Assembly (NCBI GenBank): GCA_017562135.1
Contig: QEYB01001654.1
Location: 357,653-421,652 of the forward strand
DNA length: 64,000 nt
From: Dipylidium caninum
Taxonomy: Eukaryota > Platyhelminthes > Cestoda > Cyclophyllidea > Dipylidiidae
Direction of reading: 5' to 3'
The position numbers and the translations under genes were made by a program. The first letter of the stretch is position 1; each line of letters opens with the position of its first letter. The notes under the pieces were generated by a model. That model made no database searches, had not been told where the DNA came from, and saw only the letters and a program-made list of their open reading frames with translations. Shown here one piece after another: positions 61,401 to 64,000 of the stretch.

Positions 61401-64000
61401 TCATGTTGAATGCGCAGTCCATCTTTACACCAAAGCTGTTTGCTGTGACGGCTACGCTCATTGGAGGACTATATCACAACCTCGCTGCGTTTATTACGGT
61501 GAAAGGCGGCTGAGGACGGAGGTGTGAAATACTCTTTGCTTGATCGCGAGTGTCGGGGTGCCTGGCGTGAATCAGCGCATGGAAGCGTTGCAAAAAAATA
61601 GGCTTCCAGAGGAGGGACGGTCGCTTTGTCGTATTTGCACAAAGTTAATATTTGCCTTCTCGGCCACCACGTGATCCGCCTCTCTGATGATGATGGCTGA
61701 CTTCTGCCAGTGTGTCGCAATTTGTGTGTGACCGAAACAGAGCATCAAGTCCCCACGTGTGCACCACGACTTCTGAGGCGACTTCTGTGCTTATCTCACT
61801 CACGCTGCTGACAATTGGCGGAGCGTGGACCTCGCGACATATTTAGTGGGTTTCGGATTTCTCGGTAAATTGCTTGACTGACTTTATACATTTATTACTG
61901 AGGTGATTGTCGCTATTGTCGAATGGGATGTGCGAGCACAAGCGTGTTGTGCCGCGATGGCAAACAGGCTACTACTGGCAACGCCTTCGCCTTATTCCTT
62001 CGCTATTCCTTCGCTCGTCGATACACCGATTGTGAATTTGGATGTCAAGAAGACGCAATGACACACGCCATAAGTCAGTTCGTACAACGTGCCAGATGAC
62101 CACGTGCGTCAAGCTTTGTCCCAGCTCCTCGGCTTTGCGACAAAGTCCACACGTGGCGATTGCGAACTGATTGGGGGTGAAGCAGATTGAATTGGCTCAC
62201 CCCTCGGGTCTTTTACTCAATGCAGAAACGCCGGAGAGGAGTCGGTAGGAACAGCGCTCCCGGGCCCGAGGTTTAATGTTCACCTGGGGAAGTGAGGCCC
62301 AAATCCCCTCTCCGTACGCTCTTTATTGTGCTCCACAAATAATTATTAACCCTTCTATGTGAGTGAAACATATGTTCTCCGTGTTGTTGACGAACAGAGG
62401 ACCATCTCGGAATAGTGGATCGGTAGCAAAAAAGGCGCATATCAGTGAGGCATAAATGTATTTCGATGACTTTTGTTGTAAATAGGAGGTTTGATTGTCG
62501 CGTGTGATGATAGCAGAAGAGATGACGTGAAGTTCCCTGCCCTGAATGTTGTATTCAACCTCCGTATCGAGGACAGGCAAAGCAATCTCTCTTCCCCAAT
62601 TGAGACACGCTGTCAACTCATTCAACAGTTACCTTTGGCTTTAGATTGCATACATCATGAGGACCACACATCGAGTAAACCTCCATGTAGATCGACCAAG
62701 GTGATGCCCTTATGAGGATTTATTTTAAGACGAGTAGTAGGGGGCAAGCTGTCGTGTTCTGCGTTAGTGAACCGATTAATCAGTCAGATTTCGACAGGAT
62801 TTGCGTTGCACGCTCCTCGCCCATCCATTGCACACATCTCTTAGTTAGTATCTTCTACTTCCCCCTGTAGATGTGTTTTTGTCCGTCCTCGAGGGAATTC
62901 ATTTCCTTTTTACCAAAGAAATCCCATAGTGGGAGATGGTCAAACAACATATATTGAATTTGTGAGGCGTGGCAAATTGGTGTGTGAATGCGCAGAGGTT
63001 CGGCGATTTACCTCTCGTAAACTCTACCGTCTGTAGGCATGAGGACAAATTGATGAGACGAGGTAGCGGCAGTCTACCTAAATGTATTGCAAATTAGTTA
63101 GAATTTGATTTATATCGCTGCGAAATGCTGTATCTGACTCTTTCTCTCACAGCATCGAATTGCGTGATCCCCACAGTCTTTTACGAAGTCATCTCTGACA
63201 GATTGCCACTGCCATCATCTGTGCGGCATCGTACATAATGACGTAACAGGCTGTCTCCCCATAAGACTTTGACGCAGTACTCCATGTTTGAGTGTGTGCA
63301 GGCGGGTTATATTGGTAATCACACTGCACTTTGTCTCTCCCGCAGGGACTGTGTCGTGATTTGCTCACTCACCAAACGCAACAGGGTGTTCTTTCTTAAG
63401 GCTGCTCACTGACTAACTTCTGGAAAACTTCTCCATTTGCATGTTTCATGATTTGCTAAACAGACAACCTGAGTGGACTACAAAGTGAGGTTGCATTTAC
63501 GGGTTGTCAGCCGTTTGAGACTGCAATCTGCAAATTGTATGCTCTATGGTTCATAATCGGACCTACATCTGCCCAGTCTCATCGGAAGCGATCCTGAACT
63601 ACAGCAAAACTTCTTATTTAGGAAAAACTGACAGTGTTATTAACAGCACCTGTTGCACTGAGGTCCATCCTTTGTCGAATAAACCTGTAAAGTGTTCCGC
63701 AACAAAGAGACTCTTGTTTGGAATGTGTGCTTATATTCATCGATGCCAAGTAGATATCTCCTGAAGGAGCGTCTCCATTGCCAATTGTGCTTTTCACCTT
63801 TGCCACACGTCGCTCAATACCCCTCCATCTGTGTGCAGCATTGTTGACAGCGTTCACTGATGATGGCGCTGAAATGAAAGGCTCTTAGGGAGAGCCAGTC
63901 ATGCCTCGATTTCTTACATCCTCGTGTTCGACTCTGGTTGTATTACTTGAAGCCCTCATGTAGTAACACAATTTGCCCGCATCTCTTGCTTAATCTCTCT
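58491..64000. other. No supported gene
   Basis: GC-richer sequence with many overlapping frames, the longest 142 codons on the plus strand at 60114-60542, with no recognisable motif. It holds the repeat block at 62490-62565 and an imperfect inverted repeat at about 62100-62157. A 72-codon Cys-containing frame at 61309-61527 (CHVECAVHLYTKAVCCDGYA) recalls the cluster genes, but lacks a TATA box at the usual distance. Confidence 0.45.
62490..62565 (+). repeat. Further copy of the cluster's upstream repeat block
   Basis: GATGATAGCAG, followed by TTCCCTGC and AATGTTGTATTCAACCTCC, aligns with GATGATAGCAGGAACTC, TTCCCTGC and GAGTGTTGCACCCACTTTC at 57658-57716, the promoter-proximal flank of the 57818 gene. 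No TATA box or Cys-rich frame follows, so only the flank is retained. Confidence 0.5.

Overview
This is eukaryotic, animal nuclear DNA with a low gene density: coding sequence is split into short exons with GT/AG borders, and no bacterial or organellar features are visible. The one firmly recognised gene is a discoidin domain receptor (DDR), a collagen-receptor family of bilaterian animals. The rest of the recognisable coding content is small, intronless, TATA-driven genes for cysteine/glycine/tyrosine-rich secreted proteins. That mix would suit an invertebrate such as a parasitic flatworm, where Cys/Gly/Tyr-rich families are known as eggshell precursors. The organism and the eggshell idea are inferences, not something the sequence proves.

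Layout. 1-13.8 kb: mostly non-coding, with a few isolated plus-strand exon candidates (about 6.65, 7.13 and 10.44 kb; the last looks like an ankyrin repeat). 13.8-18.6 kb, minus strand: eight consecutive DDR exons with mutually compatible splice phases, running from the second half of the discoidin domain through the discoidin-like domain, the transmembrane segment and a long juxtamembrane region. The last exon runs into a stop codon with an AATAAA five bases beyond it, so this may be a kinase-less receptor form. The 5' end (signal peptide, start of the discoidin domain) and any kinase exons were not found. 18.7-28 kb: no supported genes.

28.06-38.85 kb: a large inverted repeat. Two arms of about 3.3 and 3.6 kb flank a 3.9 kb spacer. 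Each arm carries a divergent gene pair: a Cys-rich secreted protein of about 255 codons and a small acidic Met-rich protein, with a GA/TC microsatellite between them. The spacer carries an intact related gene (32501-33127, minus). The two arm copies of the Cys-rich gene are broken by different single-base indels, yet reading one against the other gives a continuous frame. 39-45.9 kb: a further small Cys-rich gene (43.5-43.9 kb) and a probable two-exon 3' end of an unknown minus-strand gene (45.2-44.2 kb).

45.9-64 kb: visibly more GC-rich, with several small Cys-rich genes and decayed copies (50.7, 53.7, 55.1, 56.2, 57.8 kb). Three have a TATA box 57-66 bases before the ATG. At least one block (56.04-56.78 kb) is a diverged tandem duplicate of 57.62-58.49 kb. 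The window therefore looks like an expanding and decaying cluster of secreted Cys-rich microgenes next to an ordinary receptor gene.
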